Notes under the pieces: model-generated | What the model was told of the DNA's origin: nothing | What the model saw: the letters and a program-made list of their open reading frames with translations, nothing else | Databases searched by the model: none | In this document: in pieces, positions 52,831 to 62,500 of the stretch | Layout: every line of letters begins with the position of its first letter | How positions within the stretch are numbered: position 1 is the stretch's first letter | Position numbers and translations under genes: made by a program | NCBI GenBank assembly: GCA_016192705.1 | Contig: JACPTQ010000042.1 | Span: forward strand, 62,001-126,000 | Length of the DNA: 64,000 nt | Direction of reading: 5' to 3' | From: Deltaproteobacteria bacterium | Lineage (GTDB): Bacteria; Myxococcota; JACPTQ01

Positions 52831-55354
52831 CGAGCTTGCCGGGGACGACGATGACCTTTCGCGGCGGCTTTTGGCCCAAGAAAGCGAGCACGCGTTCACT
52901 CGCAAGCGCGAGTTTTTTTGCGTCGTCTTCGGGAATCGCGGCGGGCACGTCGATTCGATCGCGCACTTTGCCGTTGACCTGGACGACCAGCGTGACGGTG
53001 TCGTCCTTTGCGAGCGCGTCGTCGTACGTGGGCCACGCCTCACGATGAACGCTCGTCGCCTTGCCGGTGCTCGCCCAAATCTCGTCGGCGAGATGCGGCG
53101 CAAGCGGCGCGAGCAAAAGCGCGAGGACCTCGCGAGCCCGCGTCCAGAGCGGATTTCGCGCAACTGCCGTCTCGCGAAGCTTCATCAAGTCGTTCACGTA
53201 CTCCATGAGCACGGCAATCGCCGTGTTGAACTGAAACGCCGACACATCGCGTGTCACGGTCTTTGTCGTCTTGTGGATGAGGCGCTCAAGCTCGCGCACC
53301 GTTGCCTCACGATCGCTGCCGCGCGGCGCTTCGATTCCAACGACGTGCGCACGCTGAAGAAACCGCACGCAGCCCTCGATTCCACGTGAATTCCATGGCC
53401 CACCGAGCTCCCAGGGCCCAATGAACATCAAGAACACGCGCACGGCGTCAGCCCCAAGCTCGGCGACCAGCTTGTCAGGATCGATGACGTTGCCGCGCGA
53501 CTTCGACATCTTTTCGCCGTCTTCGCCAAGAATCATCCCTTGGTTGAAAAGGCGCTTGAACGGTTCGTCGCCCGTGACGAGCCCCATGTCGCGAACAGCT
53601 TTCCAAAAGAACCGCGCATACAAAAGGTGCATGCAGGCGTGCTCAATGCCGCCGGTGTATTCGTCGACGGGAAGCCAGCGCTTTGCTTCGGCTGCGTCGA
53701 ATGGCGCCGCGTCGTTCGCGGGGCTGAGGTAGCGAATGAAGTACCAGCACGAACAAACGAACGTGTCGAGCGTGTCGGTCTCGCGCATCGCGGGCCCCGC
53801 GCACTTGGGGCACAACGTATTTAAGAACGCCGCATGCCGGCCCAAAGGTGAATCACCCGTCGGCCGAAACTCGACGTCATCCGGGAGCCGAACGGGCAAG
53901 TCTTTTTCTGGCACCGGAACTGTCCCGCAACGGTCGCAGTAAACAATGGGAATCGGCGACCCCCAATAGCGCTGCCGACTCACCAGCCAATCGCGCAAGC
54001 GAAAATTCACTTTGCGCGCGCCAATCCCTTTTCGCTCGATCGCTTCGGCAACGCGTGTCCAGCCCTCGGTGGACGCAAGCCCCGTGAATTCGCCGGAGTC
54101 GACCATCGCGCCGTCGCCCGTGTACGCCTCGGTTAAACGATCGCCAAAGCCGCCGTCCGGCATGATGACGACGCGAATCGGGATGCCGTGGCGCTTCGCG
54201 AAATCGAAGTCGCGCTCGTCGTGCGCCGGCACCGCCATGATCGCGCCGGTGCCGTACGACGGAAGCACGTAGTCGGCGATGTAGATGGGGACGTCCGCGC
54301 CCGTGAAAGGGTGAACCGCAGAGGCGCCCGTGAAAACGCCGGTCCGCTCGCGCTTCGTCGAGAGGCGTTCGATCTCCGACACGCGTCGCGTCGCTGCGAG
54401 GTATGCGTCGACATCGGCGCGGCGATCGGCGGTCGTCAACTCGCGCACCAGCGGATGCTCCGGCGCAAGCACCGCGAACGTCACGCCGAACAGCGTGTCG
54501 GGTCGGGTTGTGAATACTCTGAACGCCCCGCCGCTCTTCACCTTCCACTCGAATTCAACGCCGACGCTCTTCCCAATCCAATTCTTCTGCATCGCAATCA
54601 CGCGATCCGGCCACTCGAGTCCGTCGTACTTGAGAAGCTCCTCGGCATACGCCGTGATCTTGAAAAACCACTGCGTGAGGTCGCGGATTTCAACCGGCGT
54701 CTCGCATCGGTCGCAGCGCCGTTCGTCGCCAACAACCTGCTCATTCGCGAGAACCGTGTTGCACTTCGGGCAAAAATTTGCGGGCCCCTTCGCGCGATAC
54801 GCCAAGCCACGCTCAAACAGCTTCAAAAAAAACCACTGCGTCCAGCGGTAATACGCGGCGTCCGACGAAATCGCTTCGCGCGACCAATCGAACATCGCAC
54901 CCATCGAGCGCAGCTGCCCGCGCATCCTCTCGATGTTTGCGTAAGTCCACGTCTTGGGATGAATCCCGCGCTGGATCGCCGCGTTCTCCGCCGGTAAACC
55001 AAAAGAATCGAAGCCCATTGGGAAAAGAACGTCGCGGCCATTCATACGGAAAAAGCGCGCGCGCGCATCGGCTGGCACCATGGCGTACCAGTGTCCGATG
55101 TGAAGATCGCCCGAGGGATAAGGAAGCATCGTGAGCTGGTACCATTTATTTTGCGAGCGATCGGCAGTGAAGCCAGTGGCTTCGCTGCGCGAGCAAAATG
55201 GGGAGGCCGACGGAACGGAGACCGAACCCAACCATTTATCTTGCGCGCGAACGGGCGCGGTCTCGTAAAGGCGATCTGCCGCCCATCGCTCTTGCCATTT
55301 GCGCTCGAGTTCACGCGGATTGTAGCGCCCGGCCCTCGTTACCCCGGTTGTCAT
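52814..55354 (-). CDS. leuS: leucyl-tRNA synthetase with in-frame palindromic insert
   Basis: An 846-residue class I synthetase that charges tRNA-Leu. HIGH appears as GDLHIGHW (about 85), the zinc-type loops as CPKCNTVLANEQ and CDRCETP, the editing domain around 225-420 (VFTTRPDTLFG), and KMSKSRGN at about 613; the C-terminal domain ends in VVPGKLVNIVV. Near the N-terminus, between RAQDKW and YQLTM, there are 30 extra residues (SVSVPSASPFCSR and flanks) encoded by a palindromic DNA element. The flanking peptide is partly repeated (QDKW / QNKW). The insert lies before the HIGH motif, in a place that tolerates change, so the enzyme is probably active. Confidence 0.95.
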   Translation of the reverse strand: MTTGVTRAGRYNPRELERKWQERWAADRLYETAPVRAQDKWLGSVSVPSASPFCSRSEATGFTADRSQNKWYQLTMLPYPSGDLHIGHWYAMVPADARARFFRMNGRDVLFPMGFDSFGLPAENAAIQRGIHPKTWTYANIERMRGQLRSMGAMFDWSREAISSDAAYYRWTQWFFLKLFERGLAYRAKGPANFCPKCNTVLANEQVVGDERRCDRCETPVEIRDLTQWFFKITAYAEELLKYDGLEWPDRVIAMQKNWIGKSVGVEFEWKVKSGGAFRVFTTRPDTLFGVTFAVLAPEHPLVRELTTADRRADVDAYLAATRRVSEIERLSTKRERTGVFTGASAVHPFTGADVPIYIADYVLPSYGTGAIMAVPAHDERDFDFAKRHGIPIRVVIMPDGGFGDRLTEAYTGDGAMVDSGEFTGLASTEGWTRVAEAIERKGIGARKVNFRLRDWLVSRQRYWGSPIPIVYCDRCGTVPVPEKDLPVRLPDDVEFRPTGDSPLGRHAAFLNTLCPKCAGPAMRETDTLDTFVCSCWYFIRYLSPANDAAPFDAAEAKRWLPVDEYTGGIEHACMHLLYARFFWKAVRDMGLVTGDEPFKRLFNQGMILGEDGEKMSKSRGNVIDPDKLVAELGADAVRVFLMFIGPWELGGPWNSRGIEGCVRFLQRAHVVGIEAPRGSDREATVRELERLIHKTTKTVTRDVSAFQFNTAIAVLMEYVNDLMKLRETAVARNPLWTRAREVLALLLAPLAPHLADEIWASTGKATSVHREAWPTYDDALAKDDTVTLVVQVNGKVRDRIDVPAAIPEDDAKKLALASERVLAFLGQKPPRKVIVVPGKLVNIVV
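55141..55245 (-). repeat. 90-bp palindromic element inserted in frame in leuS
   Basis: Direct repeats ACCATTTATTTTGCG (55141-55155) and ACCATTTATCTTGCG (55231-55245) differ at one base and are exactly 90 bp apart, that is 30 codons. Between them, GTGAAGCCAGTGGCTTCGC forms a hairpin tip and the outer bases ATTTTGCGAGCG and CGCGAGCAAAAT extend the stem. A relative with the same order of parts, but different stem sequence, lies at 30336-30475. Confidence 0.8.
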
Positions 55355-55412
55355 CTCAGCAGCCTCCCGTCGCGGTCACGTCTTCCCACGATCACCGCGC
55401 AGCGGCCCGTTG

Positions 55413-56960
55413 TCAACGTTGTGTGTTTGAAACCATGCGGCTGAGCGACGCAATTGGATTGACGCGCCCACGAAATCGATGACAAAGCGCAAAACGAAAC
55501 TCGCGCGCCTTTTTGCCACCGCGCTTCGTCTCGAGCGCCGGGAGCGTTTCAACGCGGTCGCATCTCAAGATGTCGTCGACGGGGCGCTGGTAGCGCCAAT
55601 CGTTAACAAAGACGGCCGTACGTCCGAGCCAATCTTCATCGCGCGTCCAATACGAAAAAGCGTCGGTGCGTTCCGAAAGACACGCAAACGGCAATCGTCC
55701 GTCGAGCGCAAACTCGAGCTGACCGCAAAGCGTGTAGTGGTACGACGTCACGAAGGCATTCGGCGCTTTCGTGGCGACGATTTCGAGCGCGCGCGCGGCG
55801 GCTTTGTCCCAGTCGCGGGTTTCGTTTGCGAGATCCCACTTCGCCTCGTACGCCTTGTCCGGGAGAAGCATGACGACGAACGGCGTTACGAGATGAATAT
55901 GCGCGACGATAATGAGTGTGATCGGGAATGCCCAGAGGAGGCGACGCGCGATGCGAAACGAGCGGCGAGAATCGAAGCGCCGGCGCCAGTCGTCGTAGCG
56001 GCGCGCGACCTCGATGTAGAGGGGAAGGTAGGCGAACGCGGGCCAGTGGGGCTCGGCTTTGCGCGTCCAGACGACGAAGCCGCTCAAGATGAGGAGGGAC
56101 GGCGCCGACGCAAGCCAGAGCACGCGTGCGCGAGAGGCGCCGATGCGCCAAGCGTCGCGCGTCAGGCTCGGAACGACGGCAAGCGCAAACGCGAGAAGGA
56201 CCGGTGAAATGTAGAGGAGTTGTCCGCCGATGAGCTGCGCGAGGGTCGCGAACGAGGGACCTGCGTTGAGGTGGCGGCCCGCGTGGTACTGCAACGTCGC
56301 CCAGCTGGTTTCGATGTTCCACAATACGACTGGAATTGCGGCAGAGGCGGCAACGACGACCCCCACGTAAAGCCACGGCGACTTGAACGCTCGGGCGCGT
56401 TCGCGAAACGCAAGATACGCAAATGGGAAAAGGAGAAGGAGCGCGACATACTTTGCGAGAAAGCCGACGCCAACAACGATCCCCGCGAGCACCCACAATC
56501 GTGACGTGCCACCATCGGCAATCCGCGACGCAACGAGAAGTCCCGCGCACCAAAGCGCGCCGAGCGGAACGTCGGGAACCGCCGTGCCGCCGCCGAGACC
56601 AAATGCGGGCGTGACGACGAGGAACGCAACCGCGAGAAACGCAGCGCGCGAACCATAGAGGCGATGCGCGAGTCGAAAGAGAAAAAACGCCGCGGCCGCG
56701 AAAAGAAGAGTCGGCCCGAGCCGTACCGCGAACGTGTTGTTTCCAAGAACCGATGTCGTTCCGGCGATGAGCCATGCGATCGCGGGCGGGTGATCGAAGT
56801 ACGAGAGCGAAAGGTGTTGCGACCACGCCCAGTAGTACGCCTCGGAATCGCCGAGCCCGACAACGGCGTTCAAGACAAGGCGCGCGACCGTCATCGTCGC
56901 GACCAGCACAAACGCGCGACGCCCCCACGCGGCGCCGCCCTGATTCCAATCGACGCTCAC
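55413..56960 (-). CDS. ArnT-like GT-C glycosyltransferase (PMT_2/GT39-GT83 type)
   Basis: A 515-residue polytopic protein. The first loop has LGDSEAYYWAWSQHLSLSYFDHPP, here cited in parts as DSEAYYWAWS and YFDHPP, the signature of lipid A or glycan transferases using polyprenyl-phosphate sugars. Ten or more helices follow and a C-terminal periplasmic domain of about 120 residues. The GTG start (56960) abuts the stop of lpxB (TGAGTG). Position next to lpxB suggests lipid A or lipopolysaccharide as acceptor, for instance adding an aminosugar, but this is inference. Confidence 0.82.
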   Translation of the reverse strand: MSVDWNQGGAAWGRRAFVLVATMTVARLVLNAVVGLGDSEAYYWAWSQHLSLSYFDHPPAIAWLIAGTTSVLGNNTFAVRLGPTLLFAAAAFFLFRLAHRLYGSRAAFLAVAFLVVTPAFGLGGGTAVPDVPLGALWCAGLLVASRIADGGTSRLWVLAGIVVGVGFLAKYVALLLLFPFAYLAFRERARAFKSPWLYVGVVVAASAAIPVVLWNIETSWATLQYHAGRHLNAGPSFATLAQLIGGQLLYISPVLLAFALAVVPSLTRDAWRIGASRARVLWLASAPSLLILSGFVVWTRKAEPHWPAFAYLPLYIEVARRYDDWRRRFDSRRSFRIARRLLWAFPITLIIVAHIHLVTPFVVMLLPDKAYEAKWDLANETRDWDKAAARALEIVATKAPNAFVTSYHYTLCGQLEFALDGRLPFACLSERTDAFSYWTRDEDWLGRTAVFVNDWRYQRPVDDILRCDRVETLPALETKRGGKKAREFRFALCHRFRGRVNPIASLSRMVSNTQR

Positions 56961-58121
56961 TCAAGGGCCCGACAGAAGCGAAGTTGCGATCCCCGCGACC
57001 CGCCCGGCGACGCCGCGCGATCCAAGTTTTTCACGAAGGGCGAGGAGATCGTTTCGCGTCGATCGCGCGTAGGTGGGCTCATCCAAGAAGCGTTCAACTT
57101 CGCGCGCGATTCTCGCCGGCGTTGCCGCACCCTGGACCAATTCTGGCACGAGGCGACGCCCGGCCAATATGTTCGCCATGGCGATGTGGTCAACGCGCAC
57201 CACCCTTCGCGCGAACCAATACGTGAGCGGATTGAGCCGATAGACGACAACCATCGGCGTTCCGAGAAGCGCGGCTTCGAGCGTCGCTGTGCCCGACGCG
57301 ACGATCGCAGCATCGGCCGCGCGCAAACAGTCGTACGTCGCATCCTCGACAATTCGAATCGGAAGCGGCGAGCGCGCGAGGTGCTGTTCAACGTCGGACC
57401 GCGAAAGTCCCGGTGCGAGCGGCAGAAGGAAACGGACGCTTCGCCCTGCGAGGCGTGCCGCTGTTTGAACAAGGCGGGGGAGAATGCGACTCACCTCGGA
57501 TCGGCGACTCCCTGGCATCAGCGTGACCCATGCCCCGTCTGGAATTCCGAGTCGCTCGCGGGCGAGGGCGCGCTCCTTGTCGAGGTCTGCTGGCGCTTCG
57601 ATTCGGTCGAGCAGGGGGTGCCCCACAAACGAAACCGGGACTTCGGCGTCCCGGTAAATCGCCTCCTCGAACGGAAACACGACGGCGGTGCGACTCACGA
57701 TTCGCCGCATGAGGGCGAGGCGGCCGGCACGCCACGCCCAGACTTGCGGGCCGATGAAATAAAGGACCGGCACACGAAGTCGTGCGAGGCGTTTTGCGAC
57801 GCGCAGGTTGAAATCGGGCGAGTCGATGAGAATGGCGAGCGACGGACGATCGGCGGTGAACCCTCGTACGAGCGATCGGAAGAGGCGCCAAATGGAAACG
57901 ATTTTCGTAAGAACCTCGAACAACCCGACGACCGCAAGGCGCGACGAATCGTGGATCACGTCGACGCCGGCCCGTCGCATCGCGTCGCCGCCAACGCCGT
58001 AAAGCCGCACGCCGGGCACCGCGCGCTGAATGGCACGCGCGACTTCTGAGGCGTGGAGATCGCCGGACGCCTCGCCCGCGACAATAAGAACCTTCGGCGT
58101 CGACTGGGGTGCCGGATTCAT
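56961..58121 (-). CDS. lpxB: lipid-A-disaccharide synthase
   Basis: A 386-residue GT19 enzyme: VLIVAGEASGDLHASEVAR at the start, YGVGGDAMRRAG, then FNLRVAKRLA, YFIGPQVWAWRAGR, VSFVGHPLLDRI, LMPGSRRSEVSRILP and ASGTATLEAALLGTPMVV, all typical of LpxB. It joins UDP-diacylglucosamine and lipid X in lipid A synthesis at the inner membrane. ATG 58121 overlaps the stop of the CoA pyrophosphatase gene by four bases (ATGA), and the ArnT-like gene follows without gap. Presence of lpxB shows a lipopolysaccharide-bearing outer membrane. lpxA, lpxC and lpxD are not in the window. Confidence 0.95.
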   Translation of the reverse strand: MNPAPQSTPKVLIVAGEASGDLHASEVARAIQRAVPGVRLYGVGGDAMRRAGVDVIHDSSRLAVVGLFEVLTKIVSIWRLFRSLVRGFTADRPSLAILIDSPDFNLRVAKRLARLRVPVLYFIGPQVWAWRAGRLALMRRIVSRTAVVFPFEEAIYRDAEVPVSFVGHPLLDRIEAPADLDKERALARERLGIPDGAWVTLMPGSRRSEVSRILPRLVQTAARLAGRSVRFLLPLAPGLSRSDVEQHLARSPLPIRIVEDATYDCLRAADAAIVASGTATLEAALLGTPMVVVYRLNPLTYWFARRVVRVDHIAMANILAGRRLVPELVQGAATPARIAREVERFLDEPTYARSTRNDLLALREKLGSRGVAGRVAGIATSLLSGP

Positions 58122-58729
58122 GGTGACGCGGGCGGCGTCCAACCGATTGTGACATCCAGGAAATCGAGAACGATTCGACACGTCGCGCCCCAGATGCGGT
58201 GCGGGCCGACCAAAAACGCAGGGAGCGTCACGGGATTCCCGGCGATTTGAATCGTCATCGCGGCAGCGTTAAAGGTCCCTGGTGCCGTTAGCTCGCCAAT
58301 CGGAACCGTGAAGACCGACTGGATCTCTGCCGCGTTCCAACGCCAAGGGCCACCGTTCGGCAAAACTCCGACAACTGGGGTGATTCGAAACCCCGTGATG
58401 GTGACCGTGTCGTCGAGCACCCCGAGCACGCGAACCGACGCGCGGTCAACGCCAATCTCCTCTTCCGCCTCACGAAGCGCCGCCGCCCGCTCGTCCGCGT
58501 CGAACGCCTCGATACGACCGCCCGGAAACGAAACTTGCCCCTTGTGGTCGCTCACGTGGTTCGATCTTTCAGTAAACAGGAGGGCGGGGCTCTGTCCGAT
58601 CACAACGATCGGAACAAGAACAGCCGCGGGCGTGACACCTGCGGGCAACGTGATTCGCAGAACCTCACGCGCGGCAAGCCGCTCCGCAAGCGCCGAGAAA
58701 TCCCCGCAAACTGCCGGCGAGACCTCCAT
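58118..58729 (-). CDS. NUDIX hydrolase, CoA pyrophosphatase type
   Basis: A 203-residue NUDIX protein. The box GGRIEAFDADERAAALREAE, continuing EEIGV, is complete (about 70-93), and the preceding LFTERSNHVSDHKGQVSFPGG is cited here as HVSDHKG and QVSFPGG, the extra motif of CoA pyrophosphatases (NudL/Pcd1). These split CoA or its oxidised form to phosphopantetheine and ADP. It is the first gene of the lpxB operon. Upstream, TATAGT about 17 nt before the ATG may be a -10 box. Confidence 0.88.
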   Translation of the reverse strand: MEVSPAVCGDFSALAERLAAREVLRITLPAGVTPAAVLVPIVVIGQSPALLFTERSNHVSDHKGQVSFPGGRIEAFDADERAAALREAEEEIGVDRASVRVLGVLDDTVTITGFRITPVVGVLPNGGPWRWNAAEIQSVFTVPIGELTAPGTFNAAAMTIQIAGNPVTLPAFLVGPHRIWGATCRIVLDFLDVTIGWTPPASP

Positions 58730-58943
58730 AACGACCGTATATACTATAAGAAAACACCTCTTCAGCGAACCGTCAGAATCGGTCTACTCGGCGGTCCCCC
58801 CTGGACGTCACCTACATTCACACCCACGAAACCTACATAAGCTACTGATTTATAAGCCTTTATTGATTTTTGCGTTTTGACCCTTTACCTTGGGATCAAA
58901 GAGAATAGCGCCCAACATTCTCGCTGGTTTGGTGGAGGCGCGA

Positions 58944-59528
58944 TTGGTCAAGAACGGATGGTGGCGGAGCGGATGGCGGCGCGTCGGTTTTCTTTTTGCG
59001 ATGAACCTCGTCTCGATCGCTGCTTGCGGCGGACCAGAGCCGCTTGACGAAATAGACACCGCGGCAAATACGCCACGTAGTTCGACACCAACAAAAACAG
59101 ATTCGACCAGTTCCTACATCGACAGCCCCTATCAAACTGGAGTCTCGCAAGGAAGCGCGACCGCGGCGGCAATTCCGGCGACCCTGCACATGACGCCGGC
59201 TACGCTTTCGTTTGTGGTCGATCGCGAATGGGCCGCTGTCGGGGTTTCAGCGACGCTCAAAGTCGTCAACGGAACGAGCAGCCCCGCGAGACTGGATCGA
59301 TTTGAAATCACGGGAGCCGACGGCCCAATGAGCGGGGCGTCACGGTTTTTCTCATTCGAGAACACGCCCTCGCCTGTGATTCTCGCACCAGGCGAAACTC
59401 ACCGCATCACCCTCGTATTTCGGAGTGCACAGACACGCTCCGTTGTCGGGCGACTCGTCGTGAAGTCTGAGCAGGCAACAAACGGTGAGCTTGAGGCATC
59501 ACTTTACGGAAAGATCACGTCGTTTTAG
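58944..59528 (+). CDS. lipoprotein with ASH/choice-of-anchor-like domain
   Basis: A 194-residue protein. I chose TTG 58944 because a GGAGG site stands 5 nt before it and it gives a sensible signal peptide (VKNGWWRSGWRRVGFLFAM, then NLVSIAAC); TTG 58890 is the frame's earliest start. The lipobox is SIAAC. A Thr/Ser-rich linker follows, then a beta-sandwich of about 105 residues (TPATLSFVV, LKVVNGTSSPARLDRFEI, ILAPGETHRITLVFRS, GRLVVKSEQ) of the ASPM/SPD-2/Hydin-like type found in extracellular bacterial proteins. The upstream 200 nt are richer in AT and contain TTGACC near 58880. Confidence 0.7.
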   Translation: MVKNGWWRSGWRRVGFLFAMNLVSIAACGGPEPLDEIDTAANTPRSSTPTKTDSTSSYIDSPYQTGVSQGSATAAAIPATLHMTPATLSFVVDREWAAVGVSATLKVVNGTSSPARLDRFEITGADGPMSGASRFFSFENTPSPVILAPGETHRITLVFRSAQTRSVVGRLVVKSEQATNGELEASLYGKITSF

Positions 59529-59558
59529 GAATCTGAAAAAAAGGGCGGGGAGAGAATT

Positions 59559-59578
59559 GGGCGGCCGTTAAGCCGCCC
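59559..59578 (-). terminator. hairpin between convergent genes, likely terminator
   Basis: GGGCGGC (59559-59565) and GCCGCCC (59572-59578) form a perfect 7-bp stem with loop CGTTAA. On the minus strand, seven T follow about 16 nt downstream of the stem, so termination of the metalloprotease gene is plausible though the spacing is loose. There is no T-run for the plus strand. Confidence 0.45.
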
Positions 59579-59592
59579 ATCGCGGGCGAGTC

Positions 59593-62500
59593 TTACCAGG
59601 CGCGCCCGTAGATGTCGTACATCCAGCGGAGGAGGTCGAGGTCGTCGGAGACGCTGTCGATCTGGTTTTCAAGATCGGCCTTCGTGTTGGGATCGGTCTC
59701 CGCCACCCAACGGTCGTAGAGCGCCTTGCCAATTTCGACGTTGCGAACGCCAAGCGTCTTCTTGCGCGTCTCCGTTACCCCGTTTCGCGAAAGCGCCGCA
59801 TATCGGAAGCCGCGCTTCGGGTTCGTGAACTCGACAGCGGTGTAGCCGTCGCCCGCCTGAACCGCCTCGCCCGCGCCAAGCTTGAACACCTTGGCCTGGT
59901 CAGGGTACGGCACCGAAAGGAACGACGTGAAGCCTGCCATACCGAGGTAGAGCGTGTAGATCCTCTGCATCCACGAAACGCCCAACCGCGAGAACTTGAG
60001 GCCGGCCGGGGGATTCAACGTGCACCGTCGGAATGGCCGCGGATCGGCGGCGTTCGCCGTACACGTCGGGTTCGTCCCGTCGACGTAGTTCGCGACGTAG
60101 TCGTAGCCCGGTATCGAGAAGACCTTCGCGGTCCCATCCGGCTGCGGCGACAGACGCGAGCCAACCGCTTCGTTGTCCTCGAGGATAACGGAGTTGTAGT
60201 AGTGCGTCAGCTCATCCGGGAAGATGAGGAAGTACGGGAGCAAGAACGTTCGGAAGTCGGCACTCGTATCAGCTCCAACAACCGTCGCCTCGGACTCCGC
60301 GATCGCGAACAGCGCCGCGATCACTTCCCAGTAATGCCCCGACTCGAGGACCTTGTCGTACATATTGTAGCCACTCGTGTAGTCGTACCGCGTGAAGAAG
60401 CGGCGGCCAGCGCCCATCGGGACCGACGTCACCGGGCGGCGCGGGTTACCCTGCGCGTCCGGATTTCCGCAGTCCTTCACGTTCTTCATCTGATACGTGC
60501 AGGAGTACCACTGGTTGTTCGCCTCGAAATGCGTTCCGTAACGCGGCCGCGTGAGAACGCTCGTCAGCAGGTTGAACCCGTCGAACGCCCCGATTGCATC
60601 GAGGATCGCGTGCGAGAAGCCGAACCCTTCCGAGAACTGCGCAAAGAGCCAGTTCTGGTAAACGTTCGGAAGGACCGTAAAGTACCGGCCGTAGACGCGC
60701 ATGAGAACGTCCTGCGAATCGAAGCCGTACCGGTCGCGCTTAAAGTTGTTAAAGAAGTAGTAGTTCTCGTAAGTGTCGATGACGTTCTTCGTGATTTCAA
60801 ACGCATCGGCACCCTCGTCCCAACGGTTGCAGTTACCGGTCGAACCGACGTACTCGTCACCGCAGAAGAGGTACGGAACCTCAACAAGCGTCTTGTTCCT
60901 ACGAACCTCGTTGCCGCGCGCCCACGAACGCGCCTTAAGAACCTCGAGGCCCTTCGTCGCATCGCCGCCTTCCACGACTGACGTCTGGAGATCCTTGGTG
61001 GCATCGCAAGCAAACATGCTCTTCAAGCGGAAGGCGTACATCCCTTCGAACGCACCTTGGCCCGCCGCCGTGTCGTCCTCGGCGCCGTAGCAAACATCAC
61101 ACTTCGTGTTGCCACGGCAGATACCCTGGAGCTTGCCGCCACCCATGAGGTACGGGAGTTGGCTGTAGTGCACCATCTCGGTGAGCGACTTGAAGACCGG
61201 TGCCGGCCGATCGTTGTACGTCTGGAGAAGCTTCGGCAGCTTCGCGTAGCTGATAGGAAGCTTCGCGCTGTCAAAGATTTCGACGTAACCCGAATCGACG
61301 CATCGCCATTCGTCACGCCCCACGGGCGCCGCAAGCGCACCGTTCTGGCAGTAGAACCGATTCGAGCTCGTACCCGGGCGAAGTGGGTAGAGCTGCGACT
61401 CGGTCAAGATGTCCGATTTCGGCGTAACGCGCGTCTGGCCCGTGTACGCGTACACGATGGCCGCGTCATCGTACTTGCCCGTTCCATGGATGTCGCTGTT
61501 CAGGCGCGCGCCGTAATCCATAACGGTCGAGTACTGGAACTCGCGCATCTTCCCAATCTTCTGTTCGTCCGTGAACGTCGCCTGCTCAAGCGCGTGGTTC
61601 AAGTTGTAACCCGCAACGCGGTTACCGTTGAAGCGAACGAGGCTGTCCGGCGCTCCCGCTTCTGGCCCCTTGAGCGTCTGCTGACGAAGGCGCCAGTATT
61701 CGTCGAAGAAGTTGAGCGAGTCAAACGACCCTTGGAAGTTGTGGCGAAGGCCAAGCGTGTGCCCGACCTCGTGCTCCGTCACCGCGCGGTAAATGCGCGT
61801 GCGGATTTCGCCCCACACTTCGCGATCGATCTTCGCCTGTTCTTCCATCGACGAGAGTTCGTACTGTTGGTTGTATTTGTTCGCGAACTCAAGCGCGAGC
61901 CCTCGAATCGCATCGTCACCAAACTCGGCGAGCCAGATGTTGTTCTTCGAGGCCTTCGCGATCCGCTCCTTATTCTTCCGCATCATCGCGGGAAGCCCGT
62001 AAACCGCCGACTCCATCTTCTCTTTCTGACGCGGCGTTACAACGGCGCCCTGGTCAAACGGGTTGATCCCCGCGGCCTGACGAACCTCTTCGTGGTTCAT
62101 CATCATGTCGGCAAGCGGCGTCCCCTTGATCTTCATCATGCGCCCCTCAAGCCAGCCCCTGTACCCCTCGGGAAGTCCGGCCTGCTTGAGCGAATTGATC
62201 CGATTAACGGTCTTCTGGCCGATCGCCTTACCCAAAAGATCTTCGTGATCGCTAAGCTCCTTGAATGACGTCGTCTCGCCAACCATGTGGCGCGGGTCGA
62301 CGCGCTCGAGGTTCGCCATGATGTGGTCGCGAACCGCGGTTCCGTCGATGAGGTCCTGGATCTTCAACTTGTTGTTAAGCAGTTTGATGATGTCGAGACC
62401 CTGCGTCGCGATCGTGTCGGTCGGCGCGCCGTATACGTACGCCGTACCGCTGATGATTTCGCCCGTCTCAGGGTCGGCCGCCGACGGACCGTAACCCCAC

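Noticed and set aside
56664-58049. Open frame of 461 codons on the plus strand opposite lpxB and the ArnT-like gene
   Set aside because: It spans two well-supported genes on the other strand and shows no domain.
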